A DNA stretch of 64,000 bases, taken from assembly GCA_005503065.1 (NCBI GenBank), contig SCOE01000015.1:52536-116535 (forward strand). Direction: 5' to 3'. Of this stretch, positions 46,065-55,699 are shown piece after piece (the stretch's first letter is position 1; every line of letters begins with the position of its first letter). Below the pieces are notes generated by a model, which saw nothing but the letters and a program-made list of their open reading frames with translations, was not told the DNA's origin and ran no database searches. The DNA comes from Comamonadaceae bacterium ALPHA2B (lineage in GTDB: Bacteria > Pseudomonadota > Gammaproteobacteria > Burkholderiales > Burkholderiaceae_C). A program made the position numbers and the translations under genes.

Positions 46065-46682
46065 ATGAGTCAGATTGCCATCATCGGCGCCACCGGCCGC
46101 GCCGGCAGCCAATTGCTCGACGAAGCGCTGCGCCGCGGCCACGAGGTCACCGCCATCGCCCGACATGCCGGCGCCAAGCTCGCCGGCCGTGCGAATGTGA
46201 AGGCCGTGGACCTCGATGTACTCGACGGCGACGCGCTCGCCGCCACGCTCAAGGGCCACGATGCGGTGTTCAGCGCCGCCCATTTCGCCACCGTGCCGCC
46301 GGCCGCCGTCATCGGGCCGGTGAAAGCCGCGGGCGTGCCGCGCCTGCTGGTGGTCGGCGGGGCCGGCAGCCTGTTCGCCGCGCCCGGCCTGAAGGTCATC
46401 GACGCGCCGGGCTTCCCCGACGCCTACCGCCAGGAAGCCGCTGCGGGCGGCGTGTTTCTCGATGCGCTGCGCGCCGAACCCACGCTGGACTGGACCTTCC
46501 TCTCGCCCTCGGCCGAGTTCGTGGAAGGCGAGCGCACCGGCCAGTTCCGCCTCGGCGGCGACGACCTGCTGGTGAGCGCCGAAGGCCGCAGCTGGATCAC
46601 CTTCGCCGACTTCGCGATCGCGCTGCTGGACGAATTCGAGCAGCCGAAGCATTCGCGCCGGCGCTTCACCATCGGGTATTGA
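46065..46682 (+). CDS. NAD(P)-binding SDR-a5-like protein (YwnB/NmrA type)
   Basis: 205 residues. A Rossmann motif IIGATGRAGSQLLDEALRRG opens the protein, followed by DGDALAATLKGHDAVFSA and LLVVGGAGSLF. There is no YxxxK, as in the atypical SDR-a5 group of reductases and redox sensors. The ATG at 46065 has AAAAGGAA upstream. It probably answers to the divergent LysR regulator in response to electrophiles or quinones, which is inference. Confidence 0.88.
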   Translation: MSQIAIIGATGRAGSQLLDEALRRGHEVTAIARHAGAKLAGRANVKAVDLDVLDGDALAATLKGHDAVFSAAHFATVPPAAVIGPVKAAGVPRLLVVGGAGSLFAAPGLKVIDAPGFPDAYRQEAAAGGVFLDALRAEPTLDWTFLSPSAEFVEGERTGQFRLGGDDLLVSAEGRSWITFADFAIALLDEFEQPKHSRRRFTIGY

Positions 46683-46693
46683 TCGATCCTGAG

Positions 46694-46761
46694 GTTCTGA
46701 AGGAAAAGTGGCTGTAGCGCCCGACCAGCGGGCGCCACCAGCTATCGATTCAGTAGCAGAA
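46694..46761 (-). repeat. Dispersed 60-bp repeat (46.7-kb gap)
   Basis: Read on the minus strand: ATCGATAGCTGGTGGCGCCC, then GTCGGGCGCTACAGCC and ACTTTTCCTTCAGAACC. It lies in a 230-bp gap after the NAD(P)-binding gene. Confidence 0.7.
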
Positions 46762-46806
46762 CGGCCGACCAGGACGACGCGGGCGCCCGGGCCGCACGGC
46801 GGCTCC

Positions 46807-46850
46807 GACAGCCGAACGCAGAGGATGCCAGGTGCCGCAGAGGCCGCGGA
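46807..46850. repeat. Half copy of the long hairpin repeat
   Basis: CCGACAGCCGAACGCAGAGG followed by GCCGCAGAGGCCGCGG matches one arm of the elements at 11798 and 12652. The other arm is missing. Confidence 0.55.
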
Positions 46851-46912
46851 TGAGGTCGCATGGGCGCTGCCTACAATCCCGCCCTTTTTCGCCCAAGCCC
46901 TGCCCGCGCCCC

Positions 46913-47755
46913 ATGGACATCGTCGTCGACCCCGACCTGCAAGCCTACATCGACCCCCTCACACCCGACGAATACGAGGCCCTGGAGCGCAGCCTGCTCG
47001 CCGAGGGCTGCCGCGATGCCCTGGTGCTGTGGGGCAACGTGCTGGTGGACGGCCACAACCGCTACGGCATCTGCCGCAAGCACGAACTGCCCTTCCAGAC
47101 CGTGCAGAACACGCGCTTCCGCTCGATGGAGGACGTGCACCTGTGGATGATCGACCAGCACCTGGGCCGGCGCAGCCTGTCGGACTTCCAGCGCGGCGTG
47201 CTGGCACTGCGCAAGCGCGAGATCGTGGCCGAACGGCGGCGCCAACCTGCGCCCGAGGCAACCCCGGCCAGCGCTGCGGCCGATGCCACCGTCGAGGCCG
47301 CGGCAGCCACGCCCCAGCCGCTGCCCGATCCGATCGACACCCGCGAAGCCCTGGCGCGCGCGGCCAAGCTGTCGAGCAGCCAGGTGGGCATGATCGAACG
47401 CATCCAGAAGCAGGCGACGCCGGAGCTGGTGGCGGCCGTGAAGTCCGGCGCCGTCTCGCTCAGCGCGGCAGCGGCCGTGGCCAGCCTGCCGGCCGAGGAG
47501 CAGATCGCGGCCGCCAGCGGCGGTGCGGACGAGCTCAAGCAGGCCGCGAAGCGCGTGCGCGAGGCCAAGCGCAAGCCGCGGGAAGAAGCCGCGGCGCCCG
47601 AGACGTCGCCGTCCGCGGCCGCCGACGCAGGCGAGCCGACCGACCCGGCGGCATTGATCGCCTCGCTGCGCCAGCGCATCGCCGAACTGACGGCGGAGAA
47701 CGCGTCGCTGCGCGAGCAGCTTGCCGCGCAGCAGGCGGGCGGGCCGCCCTTTTAA
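46913..47755 (+). CDS. ParB-N-domain protein (chromosomal orphan)
   Basis: 280 residues. The ParB-like nuclease domain is in the first 90 residues, with LVLWGNVLVDGHNRYGIC and MIDQHLGRRSLSDFQRG; a long Ala/Glu-rich helical middle follows; and a leucine-zipper-like end (LRQRIAELTAENASLREQL) suggests dimerisation. No parA is adjacent and the position beside fumC is not that of the chromosomal parABS, so the role is unclear; a regulator is more likely than a partition protein. ATG at 46913. Confidence 0.8.
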   Translation: MDIVVDPDLQAYIDPLTPDEYEALERSLLAEGCRDALVLWGNVLVDGHNRYGICRKHELPFQTVQNTRFRSMEDVHLWMIDQHLGRRSLSDFQRGVLALRKREIVAERRRQPAPEATPASAAADATVEAAAATPQPLPDPIDTREALARAAKLSSSQVGMIERIQKQATPELVAAVKSGAVSLSAAAAVASLPAEEQIAAASGGADELKQAAKRVREAKRKPREEAAAPETSPSAAADAGEPTDPAALIASLRQRIAELTAENASLREQLAAQQAGGPPF

Positions 47756-47802
47756 GGCCCGTTCCGTCCGTTTAGGGCCCGTTCCACCCCAGCCGTTCAG
47801 GC

Positions 47803-47842
47803 TGAGCCTGTCGAAGCCCGGGGCGGCACTTCGACAGGCTCA
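47803..47842. terminator. Hairpin between the ParB-like gene and fumC
   Basis: TGAGCCTGTCGAAG (47803-47816) and CTTCGACAGGCTCA (47829-47842) make a perfect 14-bp stem with a 12-nt loop. It lies between convergent genes. The sequence is a common dispersed hairpin in proteobacterial gaps, so a REP role is as likely as termination. Confidence 0.6.
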
Positions 47843-47864
47843 GTGCGCACGGCCAAGGGGGTAC

Positions 47865-49256
47865 TCAGCGCCCCGTCATGTTTTCGGGCACCACCCACGC
47901 ATCGAACTGCTCGCCGGTGAGGTGCCCGGAGGCGATGGCTGCCTCGCGCAGGCTGGTGCCTTCCTTGTGCGCCTTCTTGGCGATGAAGGCGGCCTTGTCG
48001 TAGCCGATGTGGGTGTTCAGCGCCGTCACCAGCATCAGCGAACGGCTGACCAGTTCGGCGATGCGGTCGCGGTTGGGCTCGATGCCCACGGCGCAGTGGT
48101 CGTTGAAGCTCACCATGCCGTCGGCCAGGAGGCGCACGCTCTGCAGGAAGTTGTGGGCCACCATCGGGCGGAACACGTTGAGCTCGAAGTTGCCGCTCAT
48201 GCCGCCGATGTTGATGGCGACGTCGTTGCCCATCACCTGCGCGGCCAGCATGGTCACGGCCTCGCTCTGCGTCGGGTTGACCTTGCCGGGCATGATCGAC
48301 GAGCCCGGCTCGTTCTCGGGAATCGACAGTTCGCCGATGCCGCTGCGCGGGCCGCTGGCCAGCCAGCGCACGTCGTTGGCGATCTTGTTCAGGCTCGCGG
48401 CCAGGGTCTTGAGCGCGCCGTGGGCGTGCACGAAGGCGTCGCTGGCGGCCATCACCTCGAACTTGCTCGGCGCGGTGACGAAGGGCAGGCCCGTGAGGCG
48501 CGCCAGTTCCGCCGCCACGGCCTCGGCATAGCCCTTGGGCGCATTCAGGCCCGTGCCCACGGCCGTGCCGCCCAGGGCCAGTTCGCACAGGTGAGGCAGC
48601 GCGGCGCGCACGTGCTTCTCGTTCTGGTCGAGCTGGGCGACCCAGCCCGAGATCTCCTGGCCCAGCGTGAGGGGCGTGGCGTCCTGCAGGTGGGTGCGGC
48701 CGATCTTCACGATGTCCATGAAGTCCTCGGACTTCTTTGCCAGCGTGGCACGCAGCTTCGCGATGGCGGGCAGCACCTTGTGCGTGAGGCCCTGCACGGC
48801 GGCCACATGCATCGCGGTGGGGAAGACGTCGTTGCTGGACTGGCTGCGGTTCACGTCGTCGTTGGGGTGCACCAGGCGCCCTTCGCCGCGCGGGCCGCCG
48901 AGCAGCTCGCTGGCGCGATTGGCCAGGACCTCGTTGACGTTCATGTTCGACTGCGTGCCCGAGCCGGTCTGCCAGACCACGAGCGGGAACTCGCCCTCGT
49001 GCTTGCCGGCCAGCACCTCGTCGGCGGCGGCAACGATGGCGCCGGTCTTCTTCTCGTCCTGCAGGCCGAGCTGCTGGTTGACCACCGCCGAGGCGCGCTT
49101 GACCAGCGCCAGCGCATGGATCACCTCGCGCGACTGGCGCTCGCCGGAGATGTCGAAGTTCTGCAGCGAGCGCTGCGTCTGCGCGCCCCACAGCTTGTCG
49201 GCGGGGACCTCGATGGGGCCGAAAGTGTCCTTCTCGGTGCGGGTGGCGATCGTCAT
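47865..49256 (-). CDS. fumC: Class II fumarate hydratase
   Basis: Iron-independent fumarase of the TCA cycle, 463 residues. The superfamily signature [15 protein letters not shown] with its catalytic Ser loop is present, as are [30 protein letters not shown] and [14 protein letters not shown]. The ATG at 49256 starts [18 protein letters not shown]. It is divergent from a class I fumarase, with a 163-bp shared gap. Confidence 0.97.
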   Translation of the reverse strand: MTIATRTEKDTFGPIEVPADKLWGAQTQRSLQNFDISGERQSREVIHALALVKRASAVVNQQLGLQDEKKTGAIVAAADEVLAGKHEGEFPLVVWQTGSGTQSNMNVNEVLANRASELLGGPRGEGRLVHPNDDVNRSQSSNDVFPTAMHVAAVQGLTHKVLPAIAKLRATLAKKSEDFMDIVKIGRTHLQDATPLTLGQEISGWVAQLDQNEKHVRAALPHLCELALGGTAVGTGLNAPKGYAEAVAAELARLTGLPFVTAPSKFEVMAASDAFVHAHGALKTLAASLNKIANDVRWLASGPRSGIGELSIPENEPGSSIMPGKVNPTQSEAVTMLAAQVMGNDVAINIGGMSGNFELNVFRPMVAHNFLQSVRLLADGMVSFNDHCAVGIEPNRDRIAELVSRSLMLVTALNTHIGYDKAAFIAKKAHKEGTSLREAAIASGHLTGEQFDAWVVPENMTGR

Positions 49257-49419
49257 GGCATTCGTTGCTCGTTGGTCGAAAGCGCCAGTATCGGCCGAAC
49301 GAGAGCAATTCTCATCTGCATGGTCTTCCGAGCCGCACCGTGGGGCATCGGGGCCGCCGATAATCGCGGGCTGCCCGCCACGACGGGCGCGCGTTCCCCA
49401 CTCTCCCACGACACCCACC

Positions 49420-50970
49420 ATGACGACGATCCAGCAGGCGGACCTCATCGAATCGATCGCGGCCGCGCTCCAGTACATCAGCTACTACCACCCCACCGAC
49501 TACATCGCGCACCTGGCCAAGGCCTACGAACGCGAGCAGAGCCCGGCGGCCAAGGACGCGATGGCGCAGATCCTGACCAACAGCAAGATGAGCGCGACCG
49601 GCCAGCGCCCGATCTGCCAGGACACCGGCATCGTCAACGTGTTCCTCAAGGTGGGCATGGACGTGCGCTGGGGCGGCTTCACCGGCAGTTTGGATGACGC
49701 GATCAACGAAGGCGTGCGCCGCGGCCACAACCACCCCGACAACACGCTGCGCGCCTCGGTCGTGGCCGACCCGCAGTTCGAGCGCAAGAACACCAAGGAC
49801 AACACGCCGGCGGTGATCTTCACGGAGATCGTGCCGGGCAACACGGTGGAAGTGACCGTGGCCGCCAAGGGCGGCGGCAGCGAGAACAAGAGCAAGATGG
49901 TCATGCTCAACCCGGGCGACAGCGTGGTCGACTGGGTGCTCAAGACGGTGCCGACGATGGGCGCCGGCTGGTGCCCGCCCGGCATGCTGGGCATCGGCAT
50001 CGGCGGCACGGCCGAGAAGGCCGCGCTGATGGCCAAGGAGAGCCTGATGGACGACCTGGACATGCACGAGCTGCAGGCCAAGGCCGCGCGCAAGGAGCCG
50101 CTGACCAAGGTCGAGGAACTGCGCCTGGAGCTGTACGAGAAGGTCAACGCCCTGGGCATCGGCGCGCAGGGCCTGGGCGGCCTGTCGACCGTGCTCGACG
50201 TCAAGATCAAGATGTACCCCACGCACGCGGCCAGCAAGCCGGTGGCGATGATCCCCAACTGCGCCGCCACCCGCCACGCGCATTTCGTGCTCGACGGCTC
50301 GGGCCCGGTGTACCTCGAGGCCCCCTCGCTCGACCTGTGGCCCAAGATCGACTGGGCGCCCGACTACAACAGGAGCAAGCGCGTCGACCTGGACGCACTC
50401 ACGGCCGAGGAAGTCGCGAGCTGGAAGCCCGGCGACACGCTGCTGCTCAACGGCAAGATGCTCACCGGCCGCGACGCCGCGCACAAGCGCATCCAGGGGA
50501 TGCTGGCCAAGGGCGAGAAGCTGCCGGTGGACTTCACCAACCGCGTCATCTACTACGTCGGCCCGGTCGACCCGGTCAAGGACGAGGCCGTCGGCCCCGC
50601 CGGCCCGACCACCGCCACGCGCATGGACGGCTTCACCGAGATGATGCTGGCGCAGACCGGCCTGATCGCCATGATCGGCAAGGCCGAGCGCGGCCCGGTC
50701 GCCATCGAGGCGATCAAGAAGCACAAGTCGGCCTACCTGATGGCCGTGGGCGGCGCGGCCTACCTGGTGAGCAAGGCGATCAAGACCGCCAAGGTCGTCG
50801 GCTTCGAGGACCTGGGCATGGAAGCGATCTACGAGTTCGACGTGGTCGACATGCCCGTCACCGTGGCGGTCGACGCCGGCGGTACCAGCGCCCACATCAC
50901 GGGCCCGGCCGAGTGGAGCAAGCGCATCGCCAGCGGCGAGTTCAAGGGCATCGCGCTGGAAACGGCTTGA
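49420..50970 (+). CDS. Class I fumarate hydratase, [4Fe-4S]
   Basis: Oxygen-sensitive fumarase of 516 residues with alpha and beta parts fused. Cluster cysteines lie in [22 protein letters not shown] and probably [11 protein letters not shown]; the beta part has [10 protein letters not shown] and [12 protein letters not shown]. The ATG at 49420 is preferred; the frame is open upstream over fumC antisense. Its stop overlaps the murI TTG start, so the two are co-translated. Members of this family may also act on mesaconate or tartrate. Confidence 0.95.
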   Translation: MTTIQQADLIESIAAALQYISYYHPTDYIAHLAKAYEREQSPAAKDAMAQILTNSKMSATGQRPICQDTGIVNVFLKVGMDVRWGGFTGSLDDAINEGVRRGHNHPDNTLRASVVADPQFERKNTKDNTPAVIFTEIVPGNTVEVTVAAKGGGSENKSKMVMLNPGDSVVDWVLKTVPTMGAGWCPPGMLGIGIGGTAEKAALMAKESLMDDLDMHELQAKAARKEPLTKVEELRLELYEKVNALGIGAQGLGGLSTVLDVKIKMYPTHAASKPVAMIPNCAATRHAHFVLDGSGPVYLEAPSLDLWPKIDWAPDYNRSKRVDLDALTAEEVASWKPGDTLLLNGKMLTGRDAAHKRIQGMLAKGEKLPVDFTNRVIYYVGPVDPVKDEAVGPAGPTTATRMDGFTEMMLAQTGLIAMIGKAERGPVAIEAIKKHKSAYLMAVGGAAYLVSKAIKTAKVVGFEDLGMEAIYEFDVVDMPVTVAVDAGGTSAHITGPAEWSKRIASGEFKGIALETA

Positions 50971-51875
50971 GCCTGCCGGACGCTTCTGCGGCAAGCGCCG
51001 ATCGGCCGATCGGCAGCGCACCGAACGCCGATCGCCCGATCGGCGTGTTCGACAGCGGCGTCGGCGGACTGAGCGTGCTGCGCGCACTGCAGGCCGAACT
51101 GCCGCACGAGCATTTCGTCTATTTCGCCGACACGGCCCATGCGCCCTACGGCGAGCGGGGTGACGCCTACGTGGCCGAGTGCGCATTGGCGGTGGCGCAC
51201 GAACTGATCGGCACGCACGGCATCAAGGCGCTGGTGGTCGCCTGCAACACCGCCACGGCCGCCGCGGTGCATCTGCTGCGCGCGCAGTGGCCGGCGCTGC
51301 CGGTGGTGGGGCTCGAACCGGCGCTCAAGCCCGCCGTGACCGCCAGCCGCACCGGACACATCGCCGTGCTCGCGACCCGCGGCACGCTGGCGAGCGCCAA
51401 ATTCGGTCGCCTGCACGAGGCGCTGCGGGGCCAGGCGCAATTCCGCCTGGTGCCCTGCGACGGCCTCGCCGATGCCATCGAACGTGACGACGCTATTAAA
51501 ACAGGAGCACTCTGCGCCCGCTACATGGGCGCTGCAGGCCCATTCGGCTTGCAAGCCGGCGAGGTGGACACGGTGGTGCTGGGTTGCACGCACTACCCGT
51601 TCGCCGCGCCGCTGCTGCACGCCCATGCGCCCGAGGGCGTGCGCTTCATCGACACCGGCGTGCCGGTTGCACTGCACACCCGGCGGGTGATTGCCGCGCA
51701 AGGCCTGCTTGCCGGTGCGCCCGCGTCCGCGCCAGGTCTGACGCTGCGCGGCAGCGCCGACCTGGCGCATCTGCAGGCCGCAGCGGCGCGCTGGCTCGCG
51801 CCGTCGGCACCGTCTTTGCCGAAAGTTTCCGTTTCCGCACCATTGTCTGCCGGGGCAGCCGTCGCCGGCCGCTGA
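50967..51875 (+). CDS. murI: Glutamate racemase
   Basis: Makes D-glutamate for peptidoglycan, 302 residues. The catalytic cysteines are in VVACNTATAAA and VLGCTHYPF; FDSGVGGLSVLRAL is the N-terminal signature. The TTG at 50967 overlaps the fumarase stop. Two odd features: an N-terminal extension repeats ADRPIG twice (before FDSGVGG), and residues of about 176-197 (AIKTGALCARYMGAAGPFGLQ) are encoded by a copy of the dispersed 60-bp repeat in frame. Start choice is uncertain because the extension is not conserved-looking. Confidence 0.93.
   Translation: MSLPDASAASADRPIGSAPNADRPIGVFDSGVGGLSVLRALQAELPHEHFVYFADTAHAPYGERGDAYVAECALAVAHELIGTHGIKALVVACNTATAAAVHLLRAQWPALPVVGLEPALKPAVTASRTGHIAVLATRGTLASAKFGRLHEALRGQAQFRLVPCDGLADAIERDDAIKTGALCARYMGAAGPFGLQAGEVDTVVLGCTHYPFAAPLLHAHAPEGVRFIDTGVPVALHTRRVIAAQGLLAGAPASAPGLTLRGSADLAHLQAAAARWLAPSAPSLPKVSVSAPLSAGAAVAGR
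51491..51555 (+). repeat. Dispersed 60-bp repeat, copy inside murI
   Basis: From GCTATTAAAACAGGAGC through CTGCGCCCGCTACATGGGCG to GGCCCATTCGGCTTGCAAG. By eye about 32 of 41 aligned bases match the 30147 copy, and the stretch is less G+C-rich than the rest of murI. Confidence 0.75.
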
Positions 51876-51896
51876 GCGCGCGCCGACAATCGCCGG

Positions 51897-52673
51897 ATGC
51901 GCATCCGGCGTCTTCCCTGCCTTCTCGTTTTCGCCCTGGCGGCCCTGGCTGGCACCGGTGCGCATGCGGCCTGCGAAAGCGGCCTGGCCGAACGCATGCA
52001 CGCCAAGCTGCATCCCAAGCGCAAGCTGGACGAATCGCTCGCGGCCTGCAGGGCCTGGCCCGCCTACCCGGGGCGCAGCATCGTAGTGCTGCCGCTGGTC
52101 AACGGCGCGGCCACGGCGCACGGCAAGGTGCTCGACCTGGAGGTGCTGGTGATCCAGCGCCCGGACAACGGCAACACCGAGCGCGATACGGTGCTGGCCC
52201 GGCTCTTCCAGCCGGAGGCGCTGGAGGAGGACGTGATCCGCATCCAGGACATCCGCATCGACACGGGGCGCTATGTGCTATCGCCCGACGCGCGCGCCTT
52301 CGGCCTGCGGGTGCGCTACAGCAGCAGTTCGCGCACCAACCCGCTGTCGAGCGAGACGCTGCGCCTGTACGTGCCCCAGGGCAGCCGGCTGCGCGAGGTG
52401 CTGGCCGAGGTGGAGGTCGAGCGCGATGGCGGCGAATGGGACATGCGCTGCAATGGCCGCTTCGAGCAGATGCGCACCATGCTCTCGGTCGGCAAGGCCC
52501 GCACCGAGGGCTATGCCGACCTGACGCTGGCGCGCAGCCTCACGCAGAGCCGCGCGCAGGTACAGGACGACGGCGCCTGCCACGATCGTGCGCTGCCCGA
52601 GCGGTACAGCACCGAGGTGCTGCACTACGACGGAGAACGCTACCGCGTGCCGAAGTCGCTGCGCACGCCCTGA
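51897..52673 (+). CDS. Exported hypothetical protein
   Basis: 258 residues with a clear signal peptide (about 1-24, ending GAHA). The mature protein begins ACESGLAERMHAKLHP and contains four cysteines and an IVVLPLVNG segment, then Arg-rich beta-like stretches. I do not recognise a family. It lies 21 bp after murI on the same strand and converges on an MFS gene with 1 bp between stops. Confidence 0.7.
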   Translation: MRIRRLPCLLVFALAALAGTGAHAACESGLAERMHAKLHPKRKLDESLAACRAWPAYPGRSIVVLPLVNGAATAHGKVLDLEVLVIQRPDNGNTERDTVLARLFQPEALEEDVIRIQDIRIDTGRYVLSPDARAFGLRVRYSSSSRTNPLSSETLRLYVPQGSRLREVLAEVEVERDGGEWDMRCNGRFEQMRTMLSVGKARTEGYADLTLARSLTQSRAQVQDDGACHDRALPERYSTEVLHYDGERYRVPKSLRTP

Positions 52674-52674
52674 C

Positions 52675-53991
52675 TCACCGCACGACGCCCTGCAGCGCCG
52701 CCGCGCGGCCGCGCCGCATGTCGATCGGCGCCAGCAAGGCCAGGCCCGCCACGAACAGACCCGCCGTCGCTACGATCGCCACGCGCTGGTTGCCGCCGCT
52801 GGCCCAGGTGATCGCGCCGTAGGAGAGCGGCCCCACGATGCTGGCCAGGCGCGTCGCAAAGGTCCACAAGCCGAAGAACTCGGCCAGTTGCGTCGGTGGG
52901 GCGAGCACGCCCGTCATCGCACGGCCGGCGGATTGGCTGGATCCCATCGCCAGGCCGGCGATGGCCGCCGCGACCCAGAAGCCGCCCTTGGTCGTGGCTG
53001 CGGCCGCCACGATGCATACCAGCACCCAGGCCACCAGCGTCGCGCCGAGCGACAGGCGATGTCCGAGCCGATCCTGCACATAGCCGAAGCCGAAGGCGCC
53101 GGCGGCTGCCGCGAGGTTGAGCACGAAGATCAGCACCATCGTCTCGTGCGGGACGAAGCCGATCACCTGCTCGGCGTAGATCGCCGCCAGCGTGATCGCG
53201 ACCGCGACACCGCCCTGGTAGCAGACGGTGCATGCCAGGAGCCACATGAAGTCGCGATAGCGGCGCGCCTCGTGCAGGGTGTGCAGCAGTTGCCGCATCG
53301 CGCCTCCGGCGCGCCCCGGCTGCGGCGCCGATCGCTCGGGCAGCAGCGCGAAGGTCGCGCACGCGGCCAGCCCGTAGACCACGGCCGTGACGAGCATGGT
53401 GACAGGCACGAACTGCGACGCGGGCAGACCGCGCGACTGGGCCCACAGCACGTAGGCGAGGCACAGCCCGAGGGTGAGCATCCCGCCCACGTAGCCGAAC
53501 GCCCAGCCCCATCCGCTCACCTTGCCCATGCCCTCGGCGGTCGCAAGCTCCGGCAGGAAGGCGCCCGTCAGCGATTCGCCATACGAGTAGAAGGTGTTGG
53601 ACACGATGACCAGGGCCATCGCCACCCCCACGCCCACAAGCGGCGCGCTGCTCGCGGCGAAGCGCGGCGTGACTGCCAGCGCGGCCGTGGCCAGCACGCA
53701 GCCCGCCGTGGCCAGGACCAGCACGCGCTTCTTGGCCGCGCGGCGGTCGGCCCAGGCACCGATGGCGGGCATCGTGACCATCACGAGCGCGTACGAGATG
53801 CTCAGCGCGAGCGTCCAGGCGAAGGTCGCCCAGGGTGCTCCCTTGGCGATGCCTCCGACGAAGTACGCAGCGAACACGGCCGTGATGACCACCGTCGTGT
53901 AGCCCGAGTTCGCGAAGTCGTACATCGCCCATCCGAAGACTTCGCGCTTGCGAACGCCGGGCTGCAGGACCGACGAAGGAAACAACGCCAC
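52675..53991 (-). CDS. MFS transporter, UMF1 (Atg22-like) family
   Basis: Twelve-helix permease of 438 residues. The diagnostic opening of the family, VFGWAMYDFANSGYTTVV, follows MALFPSSVLQPGVRKR; SNTFYSYGESLTGAFLPEL and GPLSYGAITWASGG are also typical. The GTG at 53991 has GAGGAG six bases upstream, which decides the start over longer options. Substrate is unknown; eukaryotic relatives export amino acids from vacuoles. Confidence 0.9.
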   Translation of the reverse strand: MALFPSSVLQPGVRKREVFGWAMYDFANSGYTTVVITAVFAAYFVGGIAKGAPWATFAWTLALSISYALVMVTMPAIGAWADRRAAKKRVLVLATAGCVLATAALAVTPRFAASSAPLVGVGVAMALVIVSNTFYSYGESLTGAFLPELATAEGMGKVSGWGWAFGYVGGMLTLGLCLAYVLWAQSRGLPASQFVPVTMLVTAVVYGLAACATFALLPERSAPQPGRAGGAMRQLLHTLHEARRYRDFMWLLACTVCYQGGVAVAITLAAIYAEQVIGFVPHETMVLIFVLNLAAAAGAFGFGYVQDRLGHRLSLGATLVAWVLVCIVAAAATTKGGFWVAAAIAGLAMGSSQSAGRAMTGVLAPPTQLAEFFGLWTFATRLASIVGPLSYGAITWASGGNQRVAIVATAGLFVAGLALLAPIDMRRGRAAALQGVVR

Positions 53992-54049
53992 AGGCACTCC
54001 TCGCAGGCGGATGACGGCGCGAGCATAGCGGAGCACCACGACGGCAGCG

Positions 54050-54078
54050 CCAAAGACAAGGCCCGCCGAAGCGGGCCT
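54050..54078 (-). terminator. Terminator of the 54.1-54.7 kb gene
   Basis: Stem AGGCCCGC (54059-54066) with GCGGGCCT (54071-54078), loop CGAA. On the minus strand it is followed by TTGTCTTTGG, so it ends transcription of the gene above. Confidence 0.7.
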
Positions 54079-54109
54079 GTGATGTGGCGGCCGGTCGCGC
54101 GCCGCCGGG

Positions 54110-54748
54110 TCAGTGCAGGTGGCGCGGCCGCCGGCCGCCGCCATGGCCACCGGCACCGGGGCCGCCCGTGCCGCCGCCGCGCGGGCGCTTGCCGATCTCG
54201 AGCGAATTCACGAGCGCATCAAAGCGGTCGCTGAACAGCTTGTCGATCTCGGCCACGACGCCGCCGAGTTCGGCGCCGTCGAAGTGGCGCTCCATGAGGT
54301 TGACCACGTCCTCAACCAGCAGGTCGCGCTGCACCTGCATGATCGCGGCGGGATTGGGGCCGACGAAGAGCATGACGAAGTCGTCGCGCGACTCCTCCTC
54401 GGGATCGCCGTCTTCCTCTTCGTCGAACTCGGTGTCGTAGAAGGTGACCTCGATGGCGGCGCCCTGCTCCGCCAGTTCGTTGACGCCCATGCACATCTCG
54501 TCGAGCGCCTGGCGGAAGTCCTCGTCGCCGGCGACGGTCCAGCAGATCTGCAGCATGCTGTCCTTCTGCTCGTAGCGGATGCCCGGCTCCTCTTCGTAGG
54601 AACTGGTGGCGCCGTCAGCCAGCGACTTGGCACCGGCGTAGGTCCACAGCGGCTTGAGGGCTTCCTGGATCTGGTCGTAGGTCACGTCCGAGCGCAGCGG
54701 CACGTCGCCGTGCACATGGATCTCGAATGGAGCGTTGTAGCGAGGCAT
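54110..54748 (-). CDS. Acidic hypothetical protein with Gly/His-rich tail
   Basis: 212 residues, strongly acidic in the middle (DEEEDGDPEEESRDDF) and ending in a Gly-rich basic tail (GGHGGGRRPRHLH). It begins MPRYNAPFEIHVHGDVPLRS and has a conserved-looking core QRDLLVEDVVNLMERHFDG. It appears to be a lineage-restricted protein of Burkholderiales; I know no function. The ATG at 54748 has GGGAG upstream. It is monocistronic with its own terminator. Confidence 0.75.
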   Translation of the reverse strand: MPRYNAPFEIHVHGDVPLRSDVTYDQIQEALKPLWTYAGAKSLADGATSSYEEEPGIRYEQKDSMLQICWTVAGDEDFRQALDEMCMGVNELAEQGAAIEVTFYDTEFDEEEDGDPEEESRDDFVMLFVGPNPAAIMQVQRDLLVEDVVNLMERHFDGAELGGVVAEIDKLFSDRFDALVNSLEIGKRPRGGGTGGPGAGGHGGGRRPRHLH

Positions 54749-55083
54749 GAGCAGCTCCCTTGTACTCGTGGATGTGGTGCCGGAACCGGGGTCGCAAACT
54801 CGGCGCCAACCCGCATGGATGCTGGGTTTCGCCGCCTGCAAGCCGACAGATACCGTAAAAAGCACCGTAAAACTTCGGGCGTGGGCTCGACGCAACGTCG
54901 AGCTCCGCGTACCGACCAGTGTATTCGACCGTCTCCCTTGAGCTAGGGTTGGTGACGAGAAGGAACCAGGCGAGCGGGGCCAGTTATCCACAGCCACGCA
55001 ATTTCCGAAGGGTGCCGGCCAGAACGCCAAGAAACCTGCTCAACGACGGGCAGGGCTGTAGCATCCAGTCAAACGGAAGCTTC
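54749..55083. other. 335-bp gap marking the change to accessory DNA
   Basis: No gene, tRNA or clear promoter recognised. Base composition begins to fall here compared with the core genes to the left. Confidence 0.5.
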
Positions 55084-55581
55084 ATGGCCGCCCTCCTCCC
55101 CCAAGTCGCCGCTCTGGCGCTCTTCATGGTCGCAAGCGGGCCAGCGGTTGCGCAGGTCTACAAATGCACGGATGCAAGCGGAAGCATCAGCTACGGCGAA
55201 GCGCCGTGCGCTCCGAGCACCAGGAAGTCGGTCGAGTTGAAAAGCAAGCCACCCGCCGTGATGACCGGTCGCAAGGATGGCGACTCGGCGCCGGACACCC
55301 GGTCTGGCGAGCTTTCGGCAGGCCCGACGCCGCCCGGGCCGGACGAGCTCAGTGCAGAGTCAGCAGCCAAGACGCTTCAGCGCGCCCAGCTTCAAGCCGA
55401 GGCCGCCCGCCAACGCCTTGCCGAGGAGCGCTCGCCGGGGCAGTTGATCAATTGCGACGACACCGGATGTTGGGGCGCCAAAAACGGCGTGCGCTACGTG
55501 TTCAGCGCAGACGGCAAGCTGGTGGGCACGAACGGGTCGACTTGCGTCCGAGTAGCACCAGGCCAGTTCAGTTGCAATTGA
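55084..55581 (+). CDS. DUF4124-domain exported protein
   Basis: 165 residues. A signal peptide (MAALLPQVAALALFMVASG, ending AVAQ) is followed by the DUF4124 segment VYKCTDASGSISYGEAPC with its cysteine pair, then a Pro/Ser-rich linker, an Ala/Gln helix and a C-terminal part with four cysteines (CDDTGCWG, TCVRV, FSC). DUF4124 proteins are envelope proteins of unknown role. The ATG at 55084 starts the signal peptide; the open frame extends upstream. Confidence 0.85.
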   Translation: MAALLPQVAALALFMVASGPAVAQVYKCTDASGSISYGEAPCAPSTRKSVELKSKPPAVMTGRKDGDSAPDTRSGELSAGPTPPGPDELSAESAAKTLQRAQLQAEAARQRLAEERSPGQLINCDDTGCWGAKNGVRYVFSADGKLVGTNGSTCVRVAPGQFSCN

Positions 55582-55699
55582 CCATGGACGCGAAGGAGTG
55601 TTGGGAGGCCGGGCGGCGCAATAAAGAGCAAGGCTGAAGAGGAGCGGGATAGCAAGGACGGTGGTTGGTCCTCAGTTGGAGAAAGCAAGGAAGCAAAAT

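Noticed and set aside
46913..47755. Chromosomal parB of the parABS system
   Set aside because: No parA or parS-like sites nearby, and the C-terminal part is unlike chromosomal ParB.
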